The notes beneath the pieces were generated by a model. It worked only from the letters and a program-made list of their open reading frames with translations, searched no databases and had not been told where the DNA came from. Shown piece by piece: positions 1-8,479 of a stretch of DNA of 64,000 nucleotides (its first letter is position 1; each line of letters begins with the position of its first letter). Source of the stretch: Actinomycetes bacterium. Its GTDB lineage: Bacteria > Actinomycetota > Acidimicrobiia > Acidimicrobiales > RAAP-2. Where the stretch lies: positions 186,001 to 250,000 of the forward strand of contig JAJZBX010000001.1 of NCBI GenBank assembly GCA_021846325.1. The letters run 5' to 3'. Made by a program: the position numbers and the translations under genes.

Positions 1-1
1 C

Positions 2-1270
2 GGGTGCCTGGTCAGTGGATCAGATGCGCAGGATTCGAAGACGTTAGCGGATCTCGCGAGCGCCGGCGTCGAGATCGCGGTGGGTCACGACGCCGATCAC
101 GGAAGCGATGCCGCGATCGTTCTCTGGTCGCCGGCCGTGTCGATGGATAACGTCGAACTTCTCGCGGCCCGTCGGCGCGGTGCCGATCTCATGCCGCGAT
201 CACGGGTGCTCGCGGCTCTGGCCGGCGAGCAACCGGTGGTGGGTTTGACGGGTACGCACGGCAAGACCACGGCGACGTCAATGATGGTGCACGTGTACGC
301 CGCGGCGCAGCGCGACGCCTCGTGGCTGCTCGGCGCACCGGTGCGCGGCGTTGGGTCCAACGGTCACTGGGGTTCGGGAGAGCTGGTCTTGGAAGTTGAC
401 GAGAGCTTCGGCACGTTTCGAGAGATCGTTCCTTCGTCGCTCGGACTCTTGAACGTGGAATCGGACCATCTGGACTACTACGCCAACCGAGACGCCCTCG
501 AGGCGGCCTTCGTGGACCTCGTCAACCGCACGACTGGACCGGTGGTGGCGTGGACTGATGACCCAGGGGCTCGACGGGTGAGCCGACGCGCCAAACGCAC
601 CACCGTGACGGTCGGTCGTTCGGCGGCGGACTGGCTGATCAGCGGTGAGACGCTGTCGCGGGGTTCGGCGCGATTTCGGCTCGATCGTGAGTCCTCGCAT
701 CTGGCGATCGAGTTGGCGGTCACCGGCGCCCACAACGTCGCGAACGCTGCGGTGGTGGCGGCGCTCGCGATCGAGATCGGTTTCGATGCGGGAGCGGTCG
801 AGCGGGGACTCGCGGCCTTTGGCGGCGCGCCGCGACGATTCGAACGCATTGGCCGGTGGCGAGGGGCCGAGGTGTACGAGGACTACGCACACCTGCCCGG
901 CGAGATCAGCGCGACCTTGGCGGCGGCGCGGGCGGCGGGGTACCAACACGTGACCGCCGTCTTCCAGCCGCACCGGGTGACCAGGACGAGCGCGTTGGCG
1001 GACTCGTTTGGCGACGCGTTTCGCGATGCCGACGCCGTCATCGTGACCGACATCTACAGCGCTGGCGAGGCAAATCCGATGGCAATCACCGGTGAAGTCA
1101 TTGCCAGGGCCGTCACCGCGGCACACGCCGGGACGGTTCGTTACGCGGCGACCTTCAACGACGTCGTCGGCGTTTTGGCCGACGCAACCTCGGCCGACAT
1201 CATCGTGCTCTTGGGGGCTGGGGACGTGGGCAACGTGGCGCGACTACTGCCCGGTGGGCTCGAAGCGTGA
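2..1270 (+). CDS. murC: UDP-N-acetylmuramate--L-alanine ligase MurC (5' end cut by window)
   Basis: Cytoplasmic Mur ligase that joins L-alanine to UDP-MurNAc using ATP in peptidoglycan synthesis. The frame is open from base 2, and the residues before the first internal GTG (base 80) match the MurC N-terminus (a GSD then a GH element), so the true start lies upstream of the window. Visible motifs in order: P-loop GTHGKTT (about 55 residues after base 80), EVDESFGTF, LNVESDHLDYY, NVANAAVVAAL and the C-terminal-domain motif EDYAHLPGEI followed by FQPHR. About 423 residues are present, against some 460 for the family. The stop overlaps the murB start by four bases (GTGA), so the two are probably translationally coupled. 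Mpl is the only close alternative, and the murB/ftsQ context favours MurC. Confidence 0.95.
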   Translation, partial: GCLVSGSDAQDSKTLADLASAGVEIAVGHDADHGSDAAIVLWSPAVSMDNVELLAARRRGADLMPRSRVLAALAGEQPVVGLTGTHGKTTATSMMVHVYAAAQRDASWLLGAPVRGVGSNGHWGSGELVLEVDESFGTFREIVPSSLGLLNVESDHLDYYANRDALEAAFVDLVNRTTGPVVAWTDDPGARRVSRRAKRTTVTVGRSAADWLISGETLSRGSARFRLDRESSHLAIELAVTGAHNVANAAVVAALAIEIGFDAGAVERGLAAFGGAPRRFERIGRWRGAEVYEDYAHLPGEISATLAAARAAGYQHVTAVFQPHRVTRTSALADSFGDAFRDADAVIVTDIYSAGEANPMAITGEVIARAVTAAHAGTVRYAATFNDVVGVLADATSADIIVLLGAGDVGNVARLLPGGLEA

Positions 1271-2178
1271 GTCTGGCGGATCTCGTTCGGGTCGGTGGGG
1301 ACCGGGTCATCGAGCACGCGAACGCGGGGCGGCTCACGACGTATCGGGTTGGTGGTTCGGTGCGAGCGCTCGTTACGCTGCGCACGGCGAGCGACGCTGA
1401 TGAGCTAATTCCCCTGATCGTAGCGACGAACTTAGGCATGCTGGCGATCGGTAACGGATCGAATCTGTTGATCGCCGATGGCGAGCAGGCGCTCGTCGCC
1501 GTGCGGCTCGAGGGTGACCTGAGCCAGTTCAGCTGGCGAGAGGTGGCCGACGGCGTCGACGTGGTCGCCGGCGGCGGCGCGGCCCTCCCGATCCTGGCGC
1601 GGCGCCTCGCGGCCGACGGGGTGTGCGGCTTCGAGTGGGCCGTTGGTGTACCCGGGAGCGTCGGCGGTGCGGTCGTGATGAACGCCGGTGGGCACGGCTC
1701 CGACGTGGCGTCGAGTGTGACCGAGGTACAGGCTTGGCATCGTGACGCGTGGCGCACGTGGACGCGTTCCGAATTGGATCTGTCCTACCGACACAGCGCA
1801 CTCGGCGACGGCGACCTGGTGCTGCGCGCCACGTTTCGTCTCACCCGCGGCGACGCCAGCGAGTCGCAACGCCGCATCAGCGAGATCGTCCGTTGGCGGC
1901 GGCGCCACCAGCCCGGCGGCGCCAACGCCGGCAGCGTCTTTCGCAATCCCGTTGATGATCACGCGGGTCGCCTGATCGAGGCGGCCGGTTGCAAAGGCCT
2001 GCGGTGGCGCAGCGCCACGGTCAGCGACAAGCACGCCAACTTCATCATCGCCGACGCTGGTGGCAGCGCCGCTGACGTGTACGGACTCATCGAGCTCGTG
2101 CGTTCGCGCGTGGCTACACAGACTGGCGTGACTCTCGAACCAGAAAATCGTTTCGTCGGCTTTACGGAGATGGCGTGA
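1267..2178 (+). CDS. murB: UDP-N-acetylenolpyruvoylglucosamine reductase MurB
   Basis: FAD-dependent, NADPH-using reductase that turns UDP-GlcNAc-enolpyruvate into UDP-MurNAc. The 303 residues carry the FAD-binding signature (TYRVGG, IGNGSNLL, GVPGSVGGAVVMNAGG) followed by the C-terminal substrate domain with NAGSVFRNP, where the Ser is the expected proton donor, and LIEAAGCKG. The GTG start lies inside the murC stop, and the stop overlaps the GTG start of ftsQ by four bases. The compact order murC-murB-ftsQ, with no ddl or ftsA between, is common in actinobacteria. Confidence 0.96.
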   Translation: MSLADLVRVGGDRVIEHANAGRLTTYRVGGSVRALVTLRTASDADELIPLIVATNLGMLAIGNGSNLLIADGEQALVAVRLEGDLSQFSWREVADGVDVVAGGGAALPILARRLAADGVCGFEWAVGVPGSVGGAVVMNAGGHGSDVASSVTEVQAWHRDAWRTWTRSELDLSYRHSALGDGDLVLRATFRLTRGDASESQRRISEIVRWRRRHQPGGANAGSVFRNPVDDHAGRLIEAAGCKGLRWRSATVSDKHANFIIADAGGSAADVYGLIELVRSRVATQTGVTLEPENRFVGFTEMA

Positions 2179-2996
2179 GTCGACGGCGGCCTCGCGCGGC
2201 ATCGCCACCTACCCAGCGGCGTCGTCAGCGTCGCGATGCGTCGCGTGCCGCGACACCCGTCGAAGGTGGAACAACGTTTCGACCGCGCCGTCGGCGGCGG
2301 GGGCTACGAATCACCCTCGTGGTCATCCTCGGGTTGGTGACGCTCATGGTCGGCACGGACTGGGCGCTGCACACATCGTTCCTGCGCGTTCGTCACGTCG
2401 TGGTCACTGGACTACGTCACGAGTCGCGTTCGGCGGTGCTGGCGGCGTCGGGACTGATCGGTACGGCCCTGATCGACGTCAATGGAGCGACGGTCGCGAG
2501 TCGTCTGTCGGTGTTCCCGTGGATCGATGCCGTCACGGTGACCAAACACTGGCCGAATACGGTTGACGTACGCGTGCTCGAACGCCGACCGGTCGCTGTT
2601 GCGTTCGACGGGAACCACACCCTGCAGTTCGTCGACGCGAGTGGCCACGATCTTGGCCCGGCACCGCTGTCGACGAATTTGCCTACGTTGCAGTACGTGG
2701 ATCCCCGATCGCGCAGCTGGCCATTCACGCACGCGGGATTCAACGCGGCGCTCGTGGCGAGCCGACTGCCCGCGGCGTTCGCCGCCCAGGTATCAGTCAT
2801 CACGGTCGATGGCCACGGGTCAGTCAGTTTGAAGATGACCACGCCCGTCACCTTCATCCTGGGTACACCGACTGACCTGACCGACAAATTCGTCTCGGTG
2901 GCGTCAGTCATCGCGCACAGCCAGCTGCGTCCGGGCGACGTGGTCGACGTGCGCTCGCCGGGCGAATTGGCGGTGACTGGGCCGTCGTCGGGGTAG
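2175..2996 (+). CDS. ftsQ: Cell division protein FtsQ
   Basis: Bitopic divisome protein that links early and late division proteins. The 273-residue product has a strongly basic, Arg-rich cytoplasmic N-terminus of about 42 residues. One membrane helix follows (about 44-62, ITLVVILGLVTLMVG), then an extracytoplasmic POTRA domain (from the FLRVRHVVVTGL strand) and the FtsQ/DivIB beta domain (VDVRVLERRPVAV). It overlaps murB by four bases and is followed within 120 bases by ftsZ. No ftsA is present, as expected for actinobacteria, where SepF takes its role. Confidence 0.93.
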   Translation: MSRRRPRAASPPTQRRRQRRDASRAATPVEGGTTFRPRRRRRGLRITLVVILGLVTLMVGTDWALHTSFLRVRHVVVTGLRHESRSAVLAASGLIGTALIDVNGATVASRLSVFPWIDAVTVTKHWPNTVDVRVLERRPVAVAFDGNHTLQFVDASGHDLGPAPLSTNLPTLQYVDPRSRSWPFTHAGFNAALVASRLPAAFAAQVSVITVDGHGSVSLKMTTPVTFILGTPTDLTDKFVSVASVIAHSQLRPGDVVDVRSPGELAVTGPSSG

Positions 2997-3005
2997 GGTT
3001 CGTAT

Positions 3006-3034
3006 TTGACCGAAAAGTAGCCACTGACTAGCCT
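3006..3034 (+). promoter_or_regulatory. Promoter of ftsZ (-35 TTGACC, 17-base spacer, -10 TAGCCT)
   Basis: TTGACC at 3006-3011 and TAGCCT at 3029-3034 are separated by exactly 17 bases, the best two-box sigma-70-type promoter seen in the window. Transcription would begin near 3041 and leave a leader of about 70 bases before ftsZ. Two further hexamers, TAGGGT at 2994 and TAGAGT at 3090, could be extra -10 elements. Multiple ftsZ promoters are known in other actinobacteria. Confidence 0.65.
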
Positions 3035-3112
3035 GCAATGACATTTCGTCGCGAACCCGCGCGGCGCCTGCGCGGTGGGTCACAATGGGTAGAGTCGCCC
3101 GAAGGGGGTTCC

Positions 3113-4204
3113 ATGAGTCTGAGCCAGAACAATTACCACGCGGTCATCAAGGTGATTGGCGTCGGTGGCGGGGGCGTCAACGCGGTGAATCGCATGGTCG
3201 CCGCCGGGCTGCGCAACATTGAGTTCATCGCGGCGAACACTGATGCCCAGGCGCTGCTGCTGAGCGAAGCGGACCTCAAAATCGATATCGGGCGCCAGTT
3301 GACAAGGGGACTCGGCGCGGGGAGCGACCCCGAAATCGGCCGTCAGGCCGCCGAGGAGCATCGGGCGGAGATCGAAGAGGCGCTCAAGGACACCGACATG
3401 GTCTTCATCACCGTCGGCGAAGGCGGGGGCACGGGGACGGGGGCGGCGCCCGTGGTCTCTGACATAGCGCGGTCGCTCGGCATTCTCACCATCGGTGTGG
3501 TGACCCGACCATTTTCCTTCGAGGGTAAGCGCCGCGCGACGCAGGCCGAGAAGGGAATCGAGGCGCTGCGCGGCAAGGTGGACACTCTCATCGTCATTCC
3601 CAACGACCGGTTGCTGTCGGTAACGGCCGCCGACACTTCCATGCTCGACGCCTTCAAGATCGCTGACGACGTCCTGTTGTCGGCGGTGCGCGGCGTGACT
3701 GACCTCATCACGGTGCCCGGGCTCATCAATACGGACTTCGCTGACGTTAACGCCATCATGCGCAACGCCGGTAGCGCGATCATGGGCGTTGGCCAATCGA
3801 CGGGCGAAGGACGCGCCGTGAACGCGGCCCGGGCCGCGATCACGTCGCCGCTGCTGGAGGCCTCCATCGACGGGGCCCGCGGCATTCTCATGAATATCGT
3901 AGGTGGATCAGGTGTTACGCTCACCGAAGTCACCGACGCCGCCAACATTATTCACTCGGTGGCTCACCCCGATGCGAATATCATCTTCGGCAGCGTGATT
4001 GATGACTCGATCGGTGACGCCGTTCGCGTCACCGTCATCGCCGCGGGCTTTGATCACCAGAACCCGGCCAAGACACCCTCGTCGCCGTCCACGACGAGCC
4101 AGCCCGTCATGACCGAGGGGCCGCGCACGGACATCTTTAGTACCGCGAACGACGACTTCTTTGACGTTGGCGGCGATGACGATCTACCCAGCTTCCTCCG
4201 CTGA
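3113..4204 (+). CDS. ftsZ: Cell division GTPase FtsZ
   Basis: Tubulin-like GTPase that polymerises into the Z ring. The ATG at 3113 is chosen over the in-frame codon at 3038 because it has an AAGGGGG ribosome site about 6 bases upstream and the protein then begins with the standard N-terminal segment. The product is 363 residues. [11 protein letters not shown] lies at about 18-28, the tubulin signature GGGTGTG at 104-110, then PFSFEGKRR and IPNDRLL. A variable linker from about residue 315 leads to the C-terminal peptide DDLPSFLR, the usual docking site for SepF. The last 29 bases overlap the next gene. Confidence 0.97.
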   Translation: MSLSQNNYHAVIKVIGVGGGGVNAVNRMVAAGLRNIEFIAANTDAQALLLSEADLKIDIGRQLTRGLGAGSDPEIGRQAAEEHRAEIEEALKDTDMVFITVGEGGGTGTGAAPVVSDIARSLGILTIGVVTRPFSFEGKRRATQAEKGIEALRGKVDTLIVIPNDRLLSVTAADTSMLDAFKIADDVLLSAVRGVTDLITVPGLINTDFADVNAIMRNAGSAIMGVGQSTGEGRAVNAARAAITSPLLEASIDGARGILMNIVGGSGVTLTEVTDAANIIHSVAHPDANIIFGSVIDDSIGDAVRVTVIAAGFDHQNPAKTPSSPSTTSQPVMTEGPRTDIFSTANDDFFDVGGDDDLPSFLR

Positions 4205-4859
4205 CGCTGCGCTGGTCGAGCGCGTTCGCGCGAATCTCGAGGCGGTGCGTGATCGAATCGCCGCCGCCGGCGGTGACGTGGCGCGTATTCGCGTGGTCGG
4301 CGTCACCAAGTCGTTGGGAGCCGACGCGGTGCTCGCCGCCGCGGGCGCAGGTCTCATGAGCGTGGGGGAAAACTACCTACGCGAACTTGAGGTCAAACGA
4401 GCCGCCGTTGGCGCGATTGGGGTTCGCTGGCACTTCTTGGGCGCGCTGCAGTCGAACAAGATTCGTCGGGCGGCGCAGGCCGCGGACGTGCTCTGTGGTG
4501 TCTCACGACTGAAGGAACTTACGTCGATTGCCGGTGCCGCCAAGGGCGCGTCGGTCTACGTTGAAGTCGAAACGACGGGCTCGCCCACGCGCAACGGCGC
4601 ACCGGCGGCTCAGGTGGCCGATCTCGTGGACGCGGGACGCGCCCTGGGGCTCGACGTTCGGGGCTTGATGACCGTTGCCCCGCCGGATATGGACGGGGCC
4701 CGGCGGGCGTTCGCCCTGACGAAGGAGCTCGCTGACCACTTGGATCTGGCCGAATGCTCGATGGGTATGAGCGACGACTTGGAACTGGCCTGCCAGTACG
4801 GTACGACCGAGTTGCGCCTCGGCAGGGCGCTCTTTGGGCCGCGGCCGGCTTTGAGATGA
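4176..4859 (+). CDS. yggS: YggS/YlmE-family pyridoxal-phosphate-binding protein
   Basis: PLP-homeostasis protein of the alanine-racemase-fold YggS (PLPBP) family. The 227-residue product has VGVTKS near residue 45, with the PLP-binding Lys, then [18 protein letters not shown], a central RGLMTVAP strand, [11 protein letters not shown] and the C-terminal phosphate-binding segment RLGRALFG. It starts at an ATG inside the end of ftsZ (29-base overlap), so its translation probably depends on ftsZ. A yggS between ftsZ and sepF is the standard actinobacterial and firmicute order. The in-frame TTG at 4161 is less likely. Confidence 0.92.
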   Translation: MTIYPASSADAALVERVRANLEAVRDRIAAAGGDVARIRVVGVTKSLGADAVLAAAGAGLMSVGENYLRELEVKRAAVGAIGVRWHFLGALQSNKIRRAAQAADVLCGVSRLKELTSIAGAAKGASVYVEVETTGSPTRNGAPAAQVADLVDAGRALGLDVRGLMTVAPPDMDGARRAFALTKELADHLDLAECSMGMSDDLELACQYGTTELRLGRALFGPRPALR

Positions 4860-4867
4860 GCGTGACC

Positions 4868-4873
4868 TAACAT
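4868..4873 (+). promoter_or_regulatory. Putative -10 element of sepF (TAACAT)
   Basis: TAACAT lies 30 bases before the sepF ATG and would give a short leader containing the GAGGGGAG ribosome site. No convincing -35 box was found. Confidence 0.4.
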
Positions 4874-4903
4874 GGTTCCGGGCTACGGCCGCGAGGGGAG
4901 CAC

Positions 4904-5500
4904 ATGAAAGATACATTCCGAAAGGCGCTGGGATTCCTCGGGCTCATCGAGGACGACTACGGCGACTACGCGTCGAGCGTGCCCGCGCGCCCCTTTACGG
5001 ATCAGCCGGACTACGCCGACGAGCCCGACTGGGGTCGAGCGCCTTCGAGCGCCAATCGGCCCTACCCTACGGCGCCCGCCGGGCCCGTAGCGCCACGATC
5101 GCAGCCCGCGACCCGCCGACCCTCGTCGATCTCGGTGCTCGACAGCGCCGGCGGACCACCGCGCGTGCGCCCCATGCCCAGTCCGCGTCCGCGACCACCG
5201 GCGACGCTCGCTAACGAGTACGAGCCCGCCATTTTGTTCCCCCAGTCCTACAACGAGTCGCGGCGAATTACGGATCTGTTGCGCAGTTCGCGGGTGGTAG
5301 TCCTGAACGTCAGTGACGTCGAGCCGGCGGACGCGCGACGTCTCGTGGACTTCGCGTCAGGGACGGCCTACGCCCTCAGTGCGAAGATTGAACGGCTTGA
5401 TCTGGGTATTTACCTGATCTGCCCGCAGGGATCGCATTTCAGCGTCGAGGCTCGAGCCTCGCTGCGCGCGTCGCGCTATCGATCGCTCGACGCGCTATGA
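4904..5500 (+). CDS. sepF: Cell division protein SepF
   Basis: Membrane anchor for FtsZ in bacteria without FtsA. The product is 198 residues. An N-terminal membrane-targeting amphipathic segment (KDTFRKALGFLGL) is followed by an acidic, then Pro/Ala-rich linker to about residue 100. The C-terminal SepF dimer domain contains ILFPQSYNES, VVVLNVSDVEPADARRLVDF and a final YLICPQG strand. A strong GAGGGGAG ribosome site precedes the ATG. The stop overlaps the yggT start (ATGA). Confidence 0.96.
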   Translation: MKDTFRKALGFLGLIEDDYGDYASSVPARPFTDQPDYADEPDWGRAPSSANRPYPTAPAGPVAPRSQPATRRPSSISVLDSAGGPPRVRPMPSPRPRPPATLANEYEPAILFPQSYNESRRITDLLRSSRVVVLNVSDVEPADARRLVDFASGTAYALSAKIERLDLGIYLICPQGSHFSVEARASLRASRYRSLDAL

Positions 5501-5745
5501 GCCTGATCCACCTGCTGGTGTCACTCTACATCTGGGTGTTCATCATCGCGGCGCTGCTCAGCTGGTTCCCGTCGTCGAGTTCGGGTGGCGTCGCATCGCT
5601 TCGCCGCGCCCTGGGAACCGTGACCGAACCGGTCCTGCGTCCCCTGCGCCAGATTCTGCCGCGCCCGCAAATCGGCGGCGTTGGGATCGACTTCTCGGTG
5701 CTCGTGGCGATCATCATCCTCGATATCATCAACACCGTTATCTGA
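5497..5745 (+). CDS. yggT: YggT-family integral membrane protein
   Basis: An 82-residue protein with two hydrophobic helices (about 3-25 and 60-80) around a short polar loop, matching the YggT/YlmG family usually found between sepF and divIVA. A role in division or envelope assembly is inferred from context only. It starts in the sepF stop codon (ATGA overlap). Confidence 0.9.
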   Translation: MSLIHLLVSLYIWVFIIAALLSWFPSSSSGGVASLRRALGTVTEPVLRPLRQILPRPQIGGVGIDFSVLVAIIILDIINTVI

Positions 5746-5775
5746 GCGAACCACGTTGGTGCGGTCGTTCGACGG

Positions 5776-5781
5776 TAGGGT
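5776..5781 (+). promoter_or_regulatory. Putative -10 of divIVA (leaderless-type)
   Basis: TAGGGT followed by 7 bases and then the divIVA ATG, the spacing expected when transcription starts on the start codon. The same layout recurs at many genes in this window. Confidence 0.5.
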
Positions 5782-5788
5782 GGCGGGT

Positions 5789-6511
5789 ATGGACAGCACC
5801 GACAACGCCCGCTCCGCCCTGGACACCATCGATACCGTCGCCTTCAAAGTTGGCCTCAAGGGGTACAACGTCGACGAGGTCGACGAGTTCTTAGAACGCC
5901 TCTCGGTCGAGGCTCGTCAGCTGAAGGACCAATTGCAACAACAGCGCCAACAGTTACGTCAGGCGGCCGAACGGATCAACCAGCTCGAGGCGTCGCGGGG
6001 AACCGCGCCGGCTGCGCCAACACCGCCGGCCGCACCGCCCGCCGCACCACCCCCCGCGCCACGAACCGCGGGCGCTGGTGCCGAGCAGGTCACCTCCATG
6101 ATCGCGATGGCCCAGCAGTTCATCGACCACGCCCAGCGTGAAGCCGACGAAAAGGCTCGAGAACTGACCGTGGCCGCTCAAGAACGAGCGCGACAGATTG
6201 TTACCGAGGCCCGAAGTCGCGCCGAGGACGAAGTGAATCGGCTCAATGGTCTCAAACAGCGATTGAGCGAAGACGTCGAGATGCTCGCGCGCCAACTCGA
6301 CGTTGAGCGTACACGTCTCAGTGCCGCACTCAACGAATTTGCGCGGTGGATCGAAGCGTCCCTGCGTCCGGGTGGTTCAAACGATGACGGTTCAAGATCG
6401 GTCGTCGCAACGTCGCCGGCACCGAGCGCGCCCTCAGACGCCGTCGCGAGCCCGCCGACGATCGGCCAGGTCTTGCCGTTTGAATCGCTTGATCGGGAGA
6501 GTCGAGGCTAA
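5789..6511 (+). CDS. divIVA: DivIVA/Wag31-like polar growth protein
   Basis: Coiled-coil scaffold that marks curved membrane at poles and septa. The 240-residue product has the DivIVA N-terminal membrane-binding motif (FKVGLKGYNVDEVDEFLERL, about residues 15-34) and a first coiled coil rich in Gln. An Ala/Pro linker of about 25 residues (AAPTPPAAPP) precedes a second, longer coiled coil (about 105-190) and a disordered tail. The ATG at 5789 is preferred to the upstream ATG at 5681, which lies deep inside yggT. The ileS gene that often follows divIVA in actinobacteria is absent here. Confidence 0.93.
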   Translation: MDSTDNARSALDTIDTVAFKVGLKGYNVDEVDEFLERLSVEARQLKDQLQQQRQQLRQAAERINQLEASRGTAPAAPTPPAAPPAAPPPAPRTAGAGAEQVTSMIAMAQQFIDHAQREADEKARELTVAAQERARQIVTEARSRAEDEVNRLNGLKQRLSEDVEMLARQLDVERTRLSAALNEFARWIEASLRPGGSNDDGSRSVVATSPAPSAPSDAVASPPTIGQVLPFESLDRESRG

Positions 6512-6845
6512 CGCAGCCGCGCGAGGAACAATCGATCACCGGGGGTTGGTGACCGGTCTCGGTCGGTGCGATCGGGCGACGTCGTCGAGCGTGGTCGCTC
6601 GGTGCCAACCCAACGCGGTGCTCGGCGTCTTCGGCGAACGTCGAGTGGTGCGGCGGCGCGGCGATCTTTGACGTCGCGTCCTAAGAAGGGTGGCCGCGGT
6701 CGCTCGGGTGCGCATTGCACGAGAGCACGCTCGATGGGTCTCGGTCGCTTCGCGACGAGGAGCGCGAGTCGTCGTTGGCGCGGCGTGAACACATTGTCGC
6801 GATCGATGGTCGCGAGCGCGAATGTGCGGCAAGACGCACCACGAC
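6512..6845. other. Intergenic region without a recognisable gene
   Basis: About 330 bases between divIVA and the DksA-like gene. Reading frames exist on both strands, but their products are Arg/Pro/Ser-rich with no motif, as expected from noncoding GC-rich DNA. I find no tRNA, RNase P or tmRNA signature. In relatives ileS often lies here, so this could be a deletion scar or an undescribed RNA, with nothing to decide between them. Confidence 0.5.
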
Positions 6846-6854
6846 TGCTAGGGT
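6846..6854 (+). promoter_or_regulatory. Extended -10 promoter (TGC-TAGGGT) of the DksA-like gene
   Basis: TGCTAGGGT is an extended -10 with TG one base before TAGGGT. It would give a leader of about 30 bases containing the GAAGGAG ribosome site. The same nine bases occur before pyrR. Confidence 0.55.
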
Positions 6855-6890
6855 CGGCGGGCACGAAACTACGGCCCGAAGGAGTACCCG

Positions 6891-8024
6891 ATGTCCGCCA
6901 ATTCCGCTAAGTCAAAGAGGACAACGTCCGTCTCGGCGCCATCAAAGTCCAAGGTTGCCAAGAAGAAGAGCGTGGCCGTGGTCAAGAAAGCGACGACGTC
7001 CAGTCGGGGTGGCTCGTCGAAAGTGGCGAGTTCACCTAAGTCGTCCCACGGCCGTACGAGTGTGGCGAAAGCCGCCTCGACCACGAAGAAGGCGAGCCGT
7101 GCCACGGTGGCGACGCCGAAGAAGGTCGTCGCAGCGCGCGGCGCACAGTCCACCATGTCGCCAGCCGCCAAGGCCAAGGCCGCCGCCGCCGCCAAGGTCC
7201 AGCGCGAACGTGAGGCGCGAGCCGCCGCGGCGGCGCGAGCCGCCGCGGCCAAGGCCAAAGCCGCGTCCGCCGCCAAGGCGCAGCGCGAACGTGAGGCTCG
7301 GGCCGCCGCGAAGGAGCGCGAGGCCAAGGCCAAGGCCGCCACCAAGGAGCGCGAGACTAAGGCCAAGGCCGCCGCGAAGGAGCGCGAGACCAGGGCCAAG
7401 GCGGCCACCAAGGAGCGCGAGGCCAGGGCCAAGGCCGCCGCCAAGGAGCGCGAACTCCAGCGCAAGGCGCGCGAGAAAGCGGCGATTGAGACCAAGAAAG
7501 CGCGTGAGATTGAGGCCAAGAAGAAGGCGGTCGAGGCCGAGCGCCAGCGCAAACTTCGTGAAATCGAACGGCGCAATCTCGAGGAAGTCAAGCGTCAAGA
7601 ACGACGAGAGGCCGAAGAGCGCAAGCGCCAGGAGGCGCTGGAGCGCAAGATGCACTCCAAGCCGTACGAGCACGACGTCGCCTTGCTCGGCGAATTGCGT
7701 GATTTACTGGTTGAGAGCCGCACCGTAACGGCCGTGCAGATCGGCGTGCTCGAGGCGACGGTCAACGACCTGCTCGAGGGACGCGAGCGGCCCGAGTACG
7801 ACGAAGAGGACGGTAGCAGCGCCGGTTCGGACTACGACCGCGATCAATTGAAGATGCAATTGGACAACGAACGATTGAAGGTCGACCTGATTGAGGTGGC
7901 GCTGACGCGGGTCGAGGACGGCAGTTACGGTCGTTGTGACAGCTGCTTCGAACCGATCGCGAAGGCCCGGCTCTTGGCGCAGGTGCCGGTCTTTACCTGC
8001 GTGACGTGCCGCGCGAACGGCTAA
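6891..8024 (+). CDS. TraR/DksA-type zinc-finger protein with Lys/Ala-rich histone-like and coiled-coil N-terminus
   Basis: A 377-residue protein in three parts. Residues 1-90 are Ser/Lys/Thr-rich with KKS and KKA patches like histone-H1 tails. Residues about 90-255 are almost wholly Ala, Lys, Glu and Arg and contain four near-exact copies of an 11-residue unit, (A/T)KERE(A/T)(K/R)AKAA, predicting a long charged helix. The last 120 residues form a DksA/TraR domain ending in a C4 zinc finger (RCDSC, then TCVTC 18-22 residues on). DksA-like proteins bind RNA polymerase, and actinobacterial relatives such as CarD/RbpA-era regulators differ, so the target is uncertain. The basic tail suggests DNA or RNA binding (inference). 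A GAAGGAG ribosome site lies 7 bases before the ATG, and the 3' end overlaps lspA by 19 bases. Confidence 0.85.
   Translation: MSANSAKSKRTTSVSAPSKSKVAKKKSVAVVKKATTSSRGGSSKVASSPKSSHGRTSVAKAASTTKKASRATVATPKKVVAARGAQSTMSPAAKAKAAAAAKVQREREARAAAAARAAAAKAKAASAAKAQREREARAAAKEREAKAKAATKERETKAKAAAKERETRAKAATKEREARAKAAAKERELQRKAREKAAIETKKAREIEAKKKAVEAERQRKLREIERRNLEEVKRQERREAEERKRQEALERKMHSKPYEHDVALLGELRDLLVESRTVTAVQIGVLEATVNDLLEGRERPEYDEEDGSSAGSDYDRDQLKMQLDNERLKVDLIEVALTRVEDGSYGRCDSCFEPIAKARLLAQVPVFTCVTCRANG
7308..7454 (+). repeat. 33-base tandem coding repeat (four full copies plus a partial)
   Basis: Copies begin at 7308, 7341, 7374 and 7407, with a partial at 7440. Each encodes the 11-residue unit KEREAKAKAAT or a variant, differing at only a few bases. 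Eleven-residue periodicity is typical of right-handed (hendecad) coiled coils. The similarity at DNA level points to recent unit duplication. Confidence 0.9.
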
Positions 8025-8479
8025 GAATCCCCGCCTACGTCGCGGCGCTCACCACGGCCGTCGTGGTGGTCGCGATAGACGAGGCGAGTACCGCGTGGGC
8101 CCGTCGGGTACTCGCGCGCCATGCGGTGCACGTGCTGGGTCCGTTGTGGTTTCGATTACAGTTCAATTCGGGCGTGTCGTTTTCGACTCATCCGGCCGGA
8201 CCACTCGTCCTCACGGTGGTGACCAGCGTCGTAGCGCTGGCAATGCTGATTGGCGCGCTTCGCGCTCGCCGGGGGGCGCCCGCGTACGGGTTCGGTCTCA
8301 TGTTCGGTGGCGGCGCAGCCAACGTCGTGGACCGATTGGTGGCCAGTTCGCACCGGGTGACTGACTTCATCGCCGTAGGGTCCTTTCCGGTCTTCAACGA
8401 AGCCGACGTGGCGGTGACGGTGGGATGCGTCGTTCTGATCGTGGTGGCCCTGCGGGGCGGTACCTTGATGAGACGATGA
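8006..8479 (+). CDS. lspA: Lipoprotein signal peptidase LspA
   Basis: Membrane aspartyl protease (type II signal peptidase) that cleaves prolipoproteins before the lipidated Cys. The 157-residue product has four hydrophobic segments and the family blocks AIDEAST (about 24-30), NSGVSFS (54-60), GGGAANVVDR (101-110) and VFNEAD (129-134). D109 and D134 fit the catalytic pair. The GTG start overlaps the DksA-like gene by 19 bases. The stop overlaps rluD (ATGA). Confidence 0.95.
   Translation: MPRERLRIPAYVAALTTAVVVVAIDEASTAWARRVLARHAVHVLGPLWFRLQFNSGVSFSTHPAGPLVLTVVTSVVALAMLIGALRARRGAPAYGFGLMFGGGAANVVDRLVASSHRVTDFIAVGSFPVFNEADVAVTVGCVVLIVVALRGGTLMRR

Noticed and set aside
7308..7454. The 33-base repeats as a CRISPR or mobile repeat
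   Set aside because: There are no spacers. The repeats are contiguous, in frame, and encode a helix-forming 11-residue unit.
6715..7728. 337-codon plus-strand Arg/Pro-rich frame
   Set aside because: It is the out-of-frame reading of the repeat-rich DksA-like gene, which has the better ribosome site and a recognisable zinc finger.
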